The notes below the pieces were generated by a model. The model had not been told where the DNA came from, did no database searches, and saw nothing but the letters and a program-made list of their open reading frames with translations. A stretch of 64,000 bases of DNA from Roseovarius litoreus. Its GTDB lineage: Bacteria > Pseudomonadota > Alphaproteobacteria > Rhodobacterales > Rhodobacteraceae. The translations under genes and the position numbers were made by a program. Positions 9,535 to 18,807 of the stretch are shown piece after piece; within the stretch, counting starts at the first letter, position 1; the number at the start of each line of letters is the position of its first letter. The stretch covers positions 62,001-126,000 of the forward strand of contig NZ_FRCB01000005.1 in assembly GCF_900142765.1 (NCBI RefSeq), read 5' to 3'.

Positions 9535-10934
9535 GCGGTGGCTCTTGTCTCGTCGCCAAGGCGATCTTGTGGGGGCAGAAGATGGGTGAGGGGCACATTG
9601 GCCTCGATCAGGGTGCCGCCGTTTCGCGACGACTGTATATGCAGCGTGCCGTTCAATTGCTCGACCCGTTCCTGCATGTTGCGAAGGCCCAAACCTGTGC
9701 CATGGGCGTTGGCCGGATCATCGGGGTGAATGCCCCGGCCATTGTCGGAGATTTTCAAGGTGGCGCCCCGGCTGTGGCCGCGCAGGTCGATCGCCACATG
9801 GGTCGCACCGGAATGACGCTCGATATTGGTCATGGCTTCCTGGGCGACCCGGTAGAGAGCGATCTTTGCTTCTTCATCAAGGCGGTTGCGGAACACGACA
9901 GTATCGAACGAAACCTCGATGCCGGTGCGCTGACCGAAATCTTCCGCCAAGGTCCGGATCGCGGGGCCAAGCCCGAGATCGTCCAGCACGCCGGGACGCA
10001 GATCGCGGCTGATGCGGCGCACTTCCTGAATGGCGCCGGACAGGTGTTCTATTCCCTGATCCAGATTATCGCAGCCTGCGCTGTCGCCATTGGCCAGCCG
10101 GCGTTTTGCGATTTCCAGCGAAAAGCGTACACCGACAAGGATCTGGCTGATCCCGTCATGCAATTCGCGGGCGACGCGGCGGCGTTCCTCTTCCTGTGCG
10201 TCGAACACGCGTTGAGTGAGTTTCTTGAGCTTCGCATCGGCCACCCGCCTGTCGCGGATGTTGATGAACAGCCCGCTGGTGAACACGAGCAGCAACGCAG
10301 CCAGCGTAATCCCCCCGATATAGAGAAATGTCCGCTGCACGCGGCTTTCCACCTGTTCGCGGGACGCGGCCACGGTGGCCACCACATCGTCGATGAAGAC
10401 GCCGGTGCCGATGGCCCAACGCCAGTCCTGAAAGCCGATCACATAGACTGCCATGCGGGCGATCTCGCCGGTCGAGGGCTTGGGCCAGTCATAGGTGTGA
10501 TAGCCGCCGCCCGTGCGTGCCAGACGGATCAATTCGTCGGTGATCTCGATCCCGTTCGGATCGGTCATCCCGCTCCAGTTGGCGCCGATCAGATCGGTTT
10601 TTCGGGGGCTGACAAGGTTGTTGCCGTCATAATCGAAGACAAAGAAATACCCGTCCTGACCATAGAGCATCGCTGCGAGGGTGCGCGTTACTTCAAGCTT
10701 GGCTGCCGCGTCGTCGGGGCCCGCGCGGCCATAGATGTTGATGACGGCATTACGAGCCAGCGACAGGTAGTTTTTCAATTCGGCCCGTTTGGCCGCGATC
10801 AGCTGTTCTTCGAGTTGCCGGATTTCGCGCTCGGCGAGCTGGCGGGACTGCAGCGTGACCAGAACCGATATCGCGACTGCCGCCAGGATCAACGGCAGTG
10901 TTGCGGTGAGAAAGAGTTTCTGGCCGTAATTCAT
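9531..10934 (-). CDS. sensor histidine kinase with periplasmic Cache domain
   Basis: A 467-residue membrane kinase. TM1 is about residues 8-27; a single Cache-type ligand-binding domain spans ~60-185 (GQDGYFFVFDYDGNNLVSP and the DWRWAIGTGVFIDDV end are typical of sCache_2); TM2 is ~203-225. The HisKA_3 dimerisation helix has the phosphoacceptor His259 in RRRVARELHDGISQILVGVRF-like context, followed by a HATPase with VAQEAMTNIERHS (N box) and DNGRGI...GTGLGLRNM (G boxes). Cache domains of this type often bind small organic acids, which would fit the TRAP transporter 251 bases away on the other strand. Confidence 0.94.
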   Translation of the reverse strand: MNYGQKLFLTATLPLILAAVAISVLVTLQSRQLAEREIRQLEEQLIAAKRAELKNYLSLARNAVINIYGRAGPDDAAAKLEVTRTLAAMLYGQDGYFFVFDYDGNNLVSPRKTDLIGANWSGMTDPNGIEITDELIRLARTGGGYHTYDWPKPSTGEIARMAVYVIGFQDWRWAIGTGVFIDDVVATVAASREQVESRVQRTFLYIGGITLAALLLVFTSGLFINIRDRRVADAKLKKLTQRVFDAQEEERRRVARELHDGISQILVGVRFSLEIAKRRLANGDSAGCDNLDQGIEHLSGAIQEVRRISRDLRPGVLDDLGLGPAIRTLAEDFGQRTGIEVSFDTVVFRNRLDEEAKIALYRVAQEAMTNIERHSGATHVAIDLRGHSRGATLKISDNGRGIHPDDPANAHGTGLGLRNMQERVEQLNGTLHIQSSRNGGTLIEANVPLTHLLPPQDRLGDETRATA

Positions 10935-11185
10935 GCAGGCACTGTCATTCAGGGACGTTTACGCGCCCGGTTAGCTTGAATTGACGGAAAATCCTAGTCC
11001 GCACTTATGGTCCGCCTGGGCGGAGGCGTCAGAGCCGGGGGTCTCATTTTTTGGCCTTTTTGATGCAATCTACGCATTAGTTGGTATTTGCGTCCGTGCC
11101 ATCACACGATAGGTTCCGGCTACTTTAACCGAGTCTTGCGCCGCCGGAGGATTTGGCGAAGGCTCATATCCAGGAGGAGATACCT

Positions 11186-12271
11186 ATGGATCGTCGTTCG
11201 TTTCTGAAGAATTCCGCGCTTGGCGGCACTGCAGCTGCCGCTGCAGGTCTGGCCGCCCCTGCCTATGCGCAGGGAAAGCGCACTCTTACATTGGTGACCA
11301 CCTGGGGTCGCGGCCTGGCTGGCGTGCATGACAGCGCGCAATACTGTGCCGATGCGATCACCGCGATGAGCGACGGTCAGTTGACCGTGGATCTGAAGGC
11401 CGCGGGCGAACTGGTCGGCGCATTCGAGGTGTTCGATGCCGTGACCGCCGGACAGGCCGACCTGTTCCACGGTGTGGATTACTATTTCCTTAGCCAGCAT
11501 CCTGCGCTGTCATTCTTCAGCCAGGTGCCCTTCGGGATGACGTTCCAGGAATTCAACAACTGGTTCGATCATGATGGCGGCCGTGAGCTGGCCGACGAGT
11601 TGTATTCGATCTTCGGCCTCAAGAGCTTCCCGGCGGGCAACACCGGCCCGCAATCCGGCGGCTGGTATGCCAAGGAGATGAACGCGGTCGAAGACTTCCA
11701 GGGCCTACGCTTCCGGATGCCGGGGCAGGGTGGCCAGGTGATGGGCAAGCTGGGCGCCTCGGTTCAGAACCTGCCGGGCGCCGAAGTGTATCAGGCGCTG
11801 GCCTCGGGTGCGATCGACGGCACCGAGTGGATCGGTCCCTGGGCGGATGAAAAGGCCGGTTTCCAGGAAATCACCAAGTTCTATTACACCGGCGGCTTCC
11901 ACGAGCCGGGTCCGAACCTGAACCTGAACGTGAACCTCGAAGTCTATGAAAGCCTGACGCCCGCGCAGCAGTCGATCATCGAGAATGCCGCGCGCGCCTC
12001 GAACCTGTGGACCATGTCGCTGTTCATGGCCAACAACTCGGCGGCCCTGACACGTCTGCAGTCGAGCGGCGTGAAGCTTTTGAGCTTCTCGGACGCCATC
12101 TGGGATGCGTTCGGCGCCGCGTCGAAAGAGGTGGTCGAGGGATCGCTGAGCGACGAGATCTACAAGACCTGCTACGACAGCTACATGGCGTCGCTGGCAA
12201 GCTCGGCGTCCTGGGCCAGCCGCTCGGAAGGCGAATTCGCCGCGCAGCGTAACCGCGTGATGGGCCTCTAA
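11186..12271 (+). CDS. TRAP transporter solute-binding protein (DctP/TakP-like)
   Basis: A 361-residue periplasmic binding protein. The start is ATG at 11186 behind a strong AGGAGGAGA Shine-Dalgarno. The N-terminus MDRRSFLKNSALGG...PAYAQ is a twin-arginine signal ending at an A-x-A cleavage site. The region GAIDGTEWIGPWADEKAGF (about residues 208-226) and the following GGFHEPGPNLNLNVN match the style of TakP, the 2-oxoacid binder, and of the mannitol/chloroaromatic subfamily. It is followed by its two membrane subunits. A 2-oxo acid or related carboxylate ligand is likely but not provable here. Confidence 0.93.
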   Translation: MDRRSFLKNSALGGTAAAAAGLAAPAYAQGKRTLTLVTTWGRGLAGVHDSAQYCADAITAMSDGQLTVDLKAAGELVGAFEVFDAVTAGQADLFHGVDYYFLSQHPALSFFSQVPFGMTFQEFNNWFDHDGGRELADELYSIFGLKSFPAGNTGPQSGGWYAKEMNAVEDFQGLRFRMPGQGGQVMGKLGASVQNLPGAEVYQALASGAIDGTEWIGPWADEKAGFQEITKFYYTGGFHEPGPNLNLNVNLEVYESLTPAQQSIIENAARASNLWTMSLFMANNSAALTRLQSSGVKLLSFSDAIWDAFGAASKEVVEGSLSDEIYKTCYDSYMASLASSASWASRSEGEFAAQRNRVMGL

Positions 12272-12290
12272 GCTCGGCTTGCAAGCATCG

Positions 12291-12320
12291 GCCGTGTCCC
12301 CCTTTTGCCGGGGGCACGGC
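12291..12320 (+). terminator. stem-loop between dctP and dctQ (partial terminator / RNA stabiliser)
   Basis: An 11-bp stem (one G-T pair) with arms 12291-12301 and 12310-12320 and an 8-base loop, followed by ATCTTTT. It lies 20 bases after the binding-protein stop and about 90 bases before the permease gene. Such hairpins commonly let the binding protein be made in excess over the membrane subunits. Confidence 0.6.
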
Positions 12321-12410
12321 ATCTTTTGCCGGCCAGCCTTGCAAGACCCTGCCTGAAAGACCAACGCGTAAACAGGGCCATGACTTGCAGACCATTCGGG
12401 GATTGTCGTG

Positions 12411-13337
12411 ATGAATGATACTGCCACAACCGGCGGGCTTGGTGCCGTTCTGGATGGCATCCTTTGGCTTGTTCAGAACATCGCCATGGCCTTCTACAAT
12501 CTGGGCTATGCGATCAGTCATCCGCATCTTTGGCTCGACTGGTCGGACAAGGAAGCGATCATGCGGTTCGTCTATTACGGCGGATCGGTGGAATTCTTCT
12601 TCGTGGTCTTCACCGCGTTTCTCGTCTGCACGGGCATCGGCCTGTGGCGCAACGGGTTCATGTGGGGATGCGTGCGCGTACTCGAAGGGTTTGCCAACAC
12701 CGTCGGACGGTTTTTCGCATGGGCTGGGCTTATCATGGTGATCCAGCAGATCATCATCGTCTTTCTGCAGCGCATCTTCGCGCGGCCCGAAATCGTGATC
12801 GGCTTCGGCATTCCGCTTGAGATGGACATCAGTTGGTGGTCCGAGGAACTCAAGCTCTACAACGCGCTGGTCGTGTCGCTGTGCGCTACCTACACATTCG
12901 TTCAGGGTGGGCATGTGCGTGTCGACCTGATCTATTCCGCGGTCAGCTTTCGTACCAAACGGGTCATCGACATGGTTGGATCGCTGATCTTCATGATGCC
13001 GATGGCGGTTATCATCTGGCTCTATGGCTGGTTCTTCATGTGGCGCCATCTGATCGTGCCCAACCCATCGGCCAGCGAGTCCCTTGATCGTCTGTTGATG
13101 AAGTCACGCGCCTTGCGCTGGAACGTCGAGACGATCGGCTTCTCGCCCAACGGGTTCAACGCGTATTTCCTGTTCAAGATCCTGCTGGTCGCCTTTGCGG
13201 GGATGGTCTTCATCCATGCGGTGGCGTTCTTCTACCGGTCTTTCCTCGAATGGCGCGAGGGACCGGAAAGCGAAAACAAGTATCTCGACAAGGATAGTCT
13301 TGGCGAGGGCCAAGAAGCCTTCGAAGGCACACATTAA
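12411..13337 (+). CDS. TRAP transporter small membrane subunit (DctQ), extended form
   Basis: The four-helix membrane partner of the TRAP system, linking the binding protein to the large permease. At 308 residues it is nearly twice the usual ~160-200. Hydrophobic segments are seen near residues 55-75, 100-125, 155-180, 190-215 and 255-280, with the conserved-looking YTFVQGGHVRVDLIYSAV stretch (about 163-180) typical of DctQ. ATG 12411 is chosen; a GTG directly before it (12408) is an alternative. The C-terminal tail is acidic (ESENKYLDKDSLGEGQEAF). It is followed after 14 bases by the large subunit. Confidence 0.9.
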   Translation: MNDTATTGGLGAVLDGILWLVQNIAMAFYNLGYAISHPHLWLDWSDKEAIMRFVYYGGSVEFFFVVFTAFLVCTGIGLWRNGFMWGCVRVLEGFANTVGRFFAWAGLIMVIQQIIIVFLQRIFARPEIVIGFGIPLEMDISWWSEELKLYNALVVSLCATYTFVQGGHVRVDLIYSAVSFRTKRVIDMVGSLIFMMPMAVIIWLYGWFFMWRHLIVPNPSASESLDRLLMKSRALRWNVETIGFSPNGFNAYFLFKILLVAFAGMVFIHAVAFFYRSFLEWREGPESENKYLDKDSLGEGQEAFEGTH

Positions 13338-13351
13338 GGGGACGGGCAGCC

Positions 13352-15706
13352 ATGTTATTCGGACTTGACGGAGTCGAGATCGGCCTGATCATCGTGTTCC
13401 TGTGTCTTTTCGGCGGGATCCTTTCCGGGTTTCCGGTGGCCTTCGCCATCGGCGGTGCCGGCATCCTGTCCTTCGGGATCATCGCAGCACTTGATAGCGC
13501 GGGTCTGCTGATTCATCAGGCGATCGACACATCGAGCCAGGCCTATGATGCGCTGATCGCGTCGGGCATCAGGCCCGAGACGATATCGATTTTCCGATAT
13601 CCCGAATTGCCGCGGATCGGCGAGCCGGTCTTCCCGCAGGGTTGGGAAGTGGCTCTTGATCGCAACGTGAGTTTCATCGTCAACCGGATCAACGAGCGCG
13701 TGCTTGCAGGACAATCCATCGAGACCCTGCTGGCCGTTCTGATGTTCGTCATGATGGGGATCACGCTGGAACGCTCGAAGATCGCAAATGACTTGCTGAC
13801 CACCATGGCGCGGGTCTTCGGCCCGCTTCCGGGCGGGCTGGCGGTGTCGGTCGTGGTCGTGGGGGCGTTTCTGGCTGCATCGACCGGCATTGTCGGGGCG
13901 ACGGTGGTCACGATGGGGCTTTTGTCGCTGCCCACCATGCTGCGTAACAATTACAGCCCCGAGATCGCGACCGGCGTCATCGCCGCAAGTGGCACGTTGG
14001 GGCAGATCATCCCGCCATCCATCGTGATCGTTCTTCTGGGAACACTCGCGGGAGATCTCTATTCCACGGCCCAGGAAGCGCGCGCGCAAACAGCCGGCTG
14101 CACCGATGCGCTAACCTATCTGGGCGAACCGGCTGTCGTCTCCGTGGGAACACTGTTTCAGGCCGCCTTGCTGCCCGGTATCATGTTGGCGCTGCTCTAT
14201 GCGCTTTATGCCTTCGGATATGCACTCTTCAATCCCAGCCGGGCGCCTGCGGTGGAACTGGGCCGGGCCAATGCCGAGCCTTTGAGCCGCAACGAGGCGT
14301 TTACGTGGTTTGTGGGAGTTCCGACCGCGCTGGTCGCGGGGATGCTTCTGCTCAGTCAGGTGAATGTCATCGGCTCGCAAAACCTGCAGGTCGACAGCTT
14401 CACGGACCGTGGGGCATCTGCGTCGCTGCGCACCAATGTCAGCGATGCGTGCAAGGCTTCCATGATCGAGCTGCACGGCCAGGAGGCCTGGGACGAGGCC
14501 GTGGCCGAGCAAAAGGCCATCGACGAGGCCGGCGGCCAGACGGAGAGCACGCGCCTCACGCCCGAGCAGATCGCCGAGCTTGTCGCCGAGAAAGAGGCGA
14601 ATGCCGCGCCGATCGGAACCGGTGTCGCGACCATCCTGCTTCTGCTGTCGCTGATCCTTGTGGTGGCGCGCGGTGTGCGCCCGACGGCCGAGCAGGCACC
14701 GCTGCTTGTGGGGGCACTCGGAATCGTGCTGGCCCTGATTGCGGATGTGCTGCTGATCGCACCCTCCACCAGTTCCGGGCTTTCGCTGCTGATCCTTGCG
14801 ATCCCCTATGCACTGGCGCTTTATGGCTGTTCTCATGGGGTGGTGCGACTTGCGCAGAACGAGTTGATCCGCGTGGTCTTTCCGCCACTGGTTCTGATCG
14901 TGGCGGTGCTTGGCTCGATCCTCGGGGGGATCACGAACCCGACACCTGCCGCCGCACTCGGTGCGGGTGGTGCGATCATGCTGGCGGCGTATCGCCGTTT
15001 GCGGGACGAGGACCGCTCGGGCATGGTCATCATCTATGCCACGCTGGCGATCATCGTGTCGATCCTTCTAGGCGTCAATTTCGACCTGCGCATCAATCAG
15101 GAACATGTTCCGCTTGAAAGCTGGATGGCCTTCTTTGGCGCCTATGCCGCTTACCTATATGCGGCATTCGGACTGCTTTATGCATGTTGGGTGTTGTTCG
15201 CGGGTGGGGTTCTGACGCCGGTCGTTCGCGAGACCGCCAAGGTCACGTCCATGGTCTTCACCATCCTGATCGGCTCGCAATTGCTGAACCTCGTGGTCAT
15301 CTCTTTTGGTGGAGAGCACTATATCCAGCAGTTCCTGCGCAGCTTCGACAATGAATACAAAGTGTTCCTGATCGTGATGCTGGTGCTGTTCATTCTGGGC
15401 TTCGTTCTGGATTTTCTCGAGATCATCTACATCGTCATCCCGATCGTGGGGCCGGTGATCTATGGGGGGACGTTCGATCCGAAATGGGTGACCATCATGA
15501 TCGCCGTCAATCTGCAGACCAGCTTCCTGACACCACCTTTCGGCTTTGCCTTGTTCTATCTGCGGGGGGTTGCGCCAAAAGAGGTGACGACCGGGCATAT
15601 CTATCGCGGTGTTCTTCCGTTCGTGTTGATCCAGGTTGCCGGTCTGGGAATCCTGTTCCTGTTCCCGGCCATCGTGACGATCGTGCCGGCGCTGATCGGC
15701 AACTGA
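13352..15706 (+). CDS. TRAP transporter large permease (DctM), extended 784-residue form
   Basis: The transport-channel subunit of the TRAP system, which drives solute uptake with the Na+ or H+ gradient. Family landmarks are present: an N-terminal GGILSGFPVAFAIGGAGIL segment and the signature GTLGQIIPPSIVIVLLG near residues 214-230. Typical DctM is ~425-440 residues; the extra length comes from a soluble insert near residues 50-125, a hydrophilic stretch near 365-425 rich in Ala, Glu and Lys, and additional membrane helices up to ~570 before the second conserved half resumes. Reading is continuous, so this is not a frameshifted fusion. A terminator follows 31 bases after the stop. Confidence 0.92.
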   Translation: MLFGLDGVEIGLIIVFLCLFGGILSGFPVAFAIGGAGILSFGIIAALDSAGLLIHQAIDTSSQAYDALIASGIRPETISIFRYPELPRIGEPVFPQGWEVALDRNVSFIVNRINERVLAGQSIETLLAVLMFVMMGITLERSKIANDLLTTMARVFGPLPGGLAVSVVVVGAFLAASTGIVGATVVTMGLLSLPTMLRNNYSPEIATGVIAASGTLGQIIPPSIVIVLLGTLAGDLYSTAQEARAQTAGCTDALTYLGEPAVVSVGTLFQAALLPGIMLALLYALYAFGYALFNPSRAPAVELGRANAEPLSRNEAFTWFVGVPTALVAGMLLLSQVNVIGSQNLQVDSFTDRGASASLRTNVSDACKASMIELHGQEAWDEAVAEQKAIDEAGGQTESTRLTPEQIAELVAEKEANAAPIGTGVATILLLLSLILVVARGVRPTAEQAPLLVGALGIVLALIADVLLIAPSTSSGLSLLILAIPYALALYGCSHGVVRLAQNELIRVVFPPLVLIVAVLGSILGGITNPTPAAALGAGGAIMLAAYRRLRDEDRSGMVIIYATLAIIVSILLGVNFDLRINQEHVPLESWMAFFGAYAAYLYAAFGLLYACWVLFAGGVLTPVVRETAKVTSMVFTILIGSQLLNLVVISFGGEHYIQQFLRSFDNEYKVFLIVMLVLFILGFVLDFLEIIYIVIPIVGPVIYGGTFDPKWVTIMIAVNLQTSFLTPPFGFALFYLRGVAPKEVTTGHIYRGVLPFVLIQVAGLGILFLFPAIVTIVPALIGN

Positions 15707-15737
15707 TCCCGCGTCATCGCCGCGCAGAAAAAAGCAA

Positions 15738-15762
15738 AAGGCCGCCCCGTCGGGGCGGCCTT
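15738..15762. terminator. bidirectional Rho-independent terminator
   Basis: AAGGCCGCCCC, loop GTC, GGGGCGGCCTT: a perfect 11-bp stem between the convergent TRAP permease and VWA genes. A-rich sequence (AGAAAAAAGC) on the left provides a U-tract for the minus-strand transcript; on the plus strand only TT follows. Confidence 0.85.
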
Positions 15763-15784
15763 CACATATGGAAAGAGCGTCGCG

Positions 15785-16969
15785 TCAGCGGACCAGATCG
15801 CGCATCGCCTGGTCGATTCCGCGCAGGGTCATCGGAACCATGCGCCCCTCGAAGATCTCCGAGATCATGCGGATCGAATGGGTATGCCCCCAATATTGCT
15901 CAGGCACCGGGTTGATCCAGACATGGCTGGGCCATTGCTGGCGCGCGCGTTCCAGCCAGACCTGACCGGCTTCGGCGTTCCAATGTTCGTTTGCGCCTCC
16001 GGGATAGGCGATTTCGTAGGGGCTCATACTGGCATCGCCCACGAAAATACATTTGTAATCAGAGCCATAGGTGTGCAGCACATCCCATGTCGGCGTCTGC
16101 GCATCCCACCGGCGGTGGTTGTCGCGCCAGACACCCTCGTAGAGACAATTGTGGAAATAGAAATATTCCATGTATTTGAATTCGGCGCGCGCCGCGCTGA
16201 ACAATTCCTCAACCACTTTCACATGCGGGTCCATAGATCCGCCCACATCCAGAAACAGCAGCACTTTGACGGCATTGCGCCGCTCGGGGCGGGTTTGAAC
16301 GTCGAGATAGCCATGCTCGGCTGTGGCGCGGATCGTGCCGTCTAGATCCAGCTCGTCCGCCGCGCCGCTACGGGCCCATTGCCGAAGGCGTTTGAGCGCC
16401 ACCTTGATGTTGCGGGTGCCCAACTCGACATTGTCGTCCAGATTGCGGAATTCCCTTTTGTCCCAGACCTTGACCGCGCGACGATGACGGGATTGATCCT
16501 GTCCGATGCGCACGCCTTCGGGGTTGTAGCCATAGGCGCCGAAAGGGGAGGTGCCCGCCGTGCCGATCCATTTGTTGCCGCCCTGATGGCGGCCCTGCTG
16601 GTCGCGCAACCGCTCCTTGAGCGTCTCCATCAGCTTGTCGAACCCGCCAAGGGCTTCGATCTCGGCCTTCTGCTCTTCGCTCAGATGCTTTTCCGCCAGC
16701 TTCTGAAGCCATTCAGCCGGCAGATCGACCGCATTCAGCACATCTGCCGCCGACAGCTCTTCCAGACCCTGGAAACTGGCGGCAAAGGCGCGGTCAAAAC
16801 GGTCGATCAATCGCTCGTCCTTCACCATGGACGCGCGCGCCAGATAATAGAATCCCTCAAGGTCATAGGTGACCAGATCCGCCGTCATCGCCTCCAGAAA
16901 GGTCAGGTATTCGCGCAGACTGACGGGAATACCGGCCTTGCGAAGATTTTCGAAGAACGGCAGGAACAT
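15785..16969 (-). CDS. VWA domain-containing CoxE-like protein
   Basis: A 394-residue cytoplasmic protein of the CoxE-type VWA family, which works with MoxR AAA+ ATPases to mature or insert cofactors into client enzymes. The metal-ion-dependent adhesion site is LLFLDVGGSMDPH (Asp241-x-Gly-x-Ser245), with threonine/aspartate positions further on in FVGDASMSPYE. The N-terminal 220 residues are helical and unlike the VWA fold. A MoxR ATPase gene lies about 1.8 kb upstream on the same strand, so the two are probably partners. It is the last gene of this minus-strand group and ends at the bidirectional terminator. Confidence 0.88.
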   Translation of the reverse strand: MFLPFFENLRKAGIPVSLREYLTFLEAMTADLVTYDLEGFYYLARASMVKDERLIDRFDRAFAASFQGLEELSAADVLNAVDLPAEWLQKLAEKHLSEEQKAEIEALGGFDKLMETLKERLRDQQGRHQGGNKWIGTAGTSPFGAYGYNPEGVRIGQDQSRHRRAVKVWDKREFRNLDDNVELGTRNIKVALKRLRQWARSGAADELDLDGTIRATAEHGYLDVQTRPERRNAVKVLLFLDVGGSMDPHVKVVEELFSAARAEFKYMEYFYFHNCLYEGVWRDNHRRWDAQTPTWDVLHTYGSDYKCIFVGDASMSPYEIAYPGGANEHWNAEAGQVWLERARQQWPSHVWINPVPEQYWGHTHSIRMISEIFEGRMVPMTLRGIDQAMRDLVR

Positions 16970-16979
16970 GCGCGCCCCC

Positions 16980-17147
16980 TCAGATCGAGGCGCGGTGGAT
17001 GATCAGCGTGAGGAACAGACCGGCCAGCGTGAAGACCAGCGCATAGACAAAGGCGTATTGGAGGATATCGGCCAATTTGCCTTTGCGGCGCTTGGCGATC
17101 ATGGCTCCGATAGTGGCGCCCAGAATGGCTCCGACGATGATGATCAT
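16980..17147 (-). CDS. 55-residue small membrane protein
   Basis: A short minus-strand frame: MIIIVGAILGATIGAMIAKR, then a basic stretch RRKGK, then a second hydrophobic segment (about residues 28-50) and the end HRASI. It has two predicted membrane helices with a positive cytoplasmic loop between them. It fits tightly between the DUF2927 lipoprotein gene (9 bases upstream) and the VWA gene (10 bases downstream), which supports its being real. Function unknown; the GxxxGxxxG-like pattern in helix 1 suggests helix packing. Confidence 0.65.
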   Translation of the reverse strand: MIIIVGAILGATIGAMIAKRRKGKLADILQYAFVYALVFTLAGLFLTLIIHRASI

Positions 17148-17156
17148 ATGCTCGTT

Positions 17157-18527
17157 TTACCCGTCTGATCCCCTGATCGGGTTGAGCATGGTGATTTCGC
17201 GCAGCTTCGCGCGCACCGCCCAATCCGCACCGAACCCGTAACGCGCCCAGCCCAGACTGTCCAGCCGAACGGCATGTGCTTCGGTGACGCGGCCCACCTG
17301 GTCGAGCGCCTCGGCCTGCAGCATCATGAGCGTGGCCAGAAGGGCGGCGTTTTCATGGCTTTTTGCCACGGCCAAATGCGGCTCCACCAGTTTGAGGGCA
17401 TCATTTCCCCGCCCCTCGCTGATGGCATAAGCGGCCAGTTGCGACGCGGTATAGGCACGGTGCAGGTCCGTCCCGGGCGACTGGCGATAAATGCGATCTG
17501 CGATCAGGAATTGGTCATGGGCGAAATCCGGGTCCGTGGACTGGCTCAATCGGCCAAGTGCGAAATGGCTGAAGGCAAGCCTGTGATCCTGCCAGCCGAC
17601 CGCTTGCGCGATTTGCAAAGCCTCGAGTGCGGCCTCGCGTCGTTCAGGGGGGCGCGCACCGGGACCAAGCGCCGTCTGGATGGCGCGCACCCAGGCGCGT
17701 GGCGTGCTGGTGCTGTTGCGCGGCGCGATCGTATCACCGATTGGATTGAGCCTGCTCAGAATGCCGGGCAATCGCGCGGCCACTTGCGCGCGCGTCATGC
17801 CGGAGCGCAATTCTGGCGCGTAATAAGCGCGCAGGATGAGCATGTCGAACCCGGTAAGCACCGTGTGCACGTTGTCGTCATTGAACACCGAGTCGGGCAA
17901 CCTGTAGAGATCGTTGAGAGGCCCTATCGCCTGGGCAAGTTCTTCATGCAGGCAGTCGCGCACTTCTTGTGGCGAGGCATCGTTGGGCAGGAAAACCGCC
18001 AGCCTTTGGCGCTCTGTCAACAGGCTCCAGTTCGTGGCGCGCGTGTGGCGGGCTTTGCTGTATTCCGCGAGGCTCGAGATATTGGGAACCACGAAGCAGG
18101 CGGCTTGCGGCAGATGGCGCCTGATGTCGGATCGCGACACCGCCTCGACCGTGATATTGGCGTCGCCGCCGCGCACGGCCATGACATCTATACCGGCCTC
18201 GGTGCGCAGGCGGTTCACCACGCGGTTAAGGTCAGGCATCAGGGTCGGGGGCGGAGAGCCAGTGACCCGAATCGTGATCGGTCCATCGAATCGCGACAGA
18301 TAGGGCAGGGTGCGCCCCGATTCCAACTGGAACGCCAATTCCAGAAAGTCCCGCTCGATATCGCGGTTGGACCGCGCGGGGGGCATCGGTTGAGGACTGC
18401 CGAACATTTTCATCGCCGGCATGGCGCTTTCTTCATGCGTTGCTGCACGCGACGGCATTTCACTCGCTGTATTGGGCACACAGGCCCCGAGCGCCAAGCA
18501 AAGCGGTATTATTATACGGCGCATCAT
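17157..18527 (-). CDS. DUF2927-type lipoprotein
   Basis: 456 residues from the ATG at 18527 (a second ATG follows at once). The N-terminus MMRRIIIPLCLALGAC is a lipoprotein signal with a clear lipobox (LGAC). Mature residues include FVVPNISSLAEYS and RDCLHEELAQAIGPLNDLYRL, a segment I recognise from DUF2927 proteins, where a Glu-Glu pair and a metalloprotease-like context are typical. The C-terminal third looks like TPR-type helical repeats. It lies between the small membrane protein and the MoxR gene in a common minus-strand group, so it may belong to the MoxR-VWA assembly system. Substrate unknown. Confidence 0.8.
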   Translation of the reverse strand: MMRRIIIPLCLALGACVPNTASEMPSRAATHEESAMPAMKMFGSPQPMPPARSNRDIERDFLELAFQLESGRTLPYLSRFDGPITIRVTGSPPPTLMPDLNRVVNRLRTEAGIDVMAVRGGDANITVEAVSRSDIRRHLPQAACFVVPNISSLAEYSKARHTRATNWSLLTERQRLAVFLPNDASPQEVRDCLHEELAQAIGPLNDLYRLPDSVFNDDNVHTVLTGFDMLILRAYYAPELRSGMTRAQVAARLPGILSRLNPIGDTIAPRNSTSTPRAWVRAIQTALGPGARPPERREAALEALQIAQAVGWQDHRLAFSHFALGRLSQSTDPDFAHDQFLIADRIYRQSPGTDLHRAYTASQLAAYAISEGRGNDALKLVEPHLAVAKSHENAALLATLMMLQAEALDQVGRVTEAHAVRLDSLGWARYGFGADWAVRAKLREITMLNPIRGSDG

Positions 18528-18807
18528 GCCTCCGAAACCTGAACCCAACACCAACTCGAACAGGGCGTTACCGCCCCGCACAGGAGTTCCGTGGCTGTGT
18601 CGATCAGGCAATCCGGAGCCATGGCAGGCCGGATCATCGCCTTGGCGACCCGCGCCAGCAATGGAACCTGACCTGTAAACCCAAGCTTGCTGTCCAAGAT
18701 AAGGAAGGCGGGGGGCAAAACTGTGACCGGTGCGTTTTTCCGCATCCCTTGCATGGGAAGGCGTCGTTTTATGTCGGAAAAACAAGGTCATGCTGGTCAC
18801 ATCTTGT

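Noticed and set aside
11072-11093. ACGCA-N12-TGCGT inverted repeat upstream of the TRAP operon as a response-regulator site
   Set aside because: Arms of five bases with a 12-base gap arise by chance too often; kept only as a weak hint.
13352-15706. Frameshift or fusion in the 784-residue DctM
   Set aside because: The frame is open throughout, with membrane segments and conserved second half, and the enlarged DctQ supports a natural long form.
18528-18807. A gene in the 280-base gap between the lipoprotein and moxR genes
   Set aside because: The one frame (minus, ~76 residues) has irregular composition, no Shine-Dalgarno and no recognisable feature; it is more likely a promoter region.
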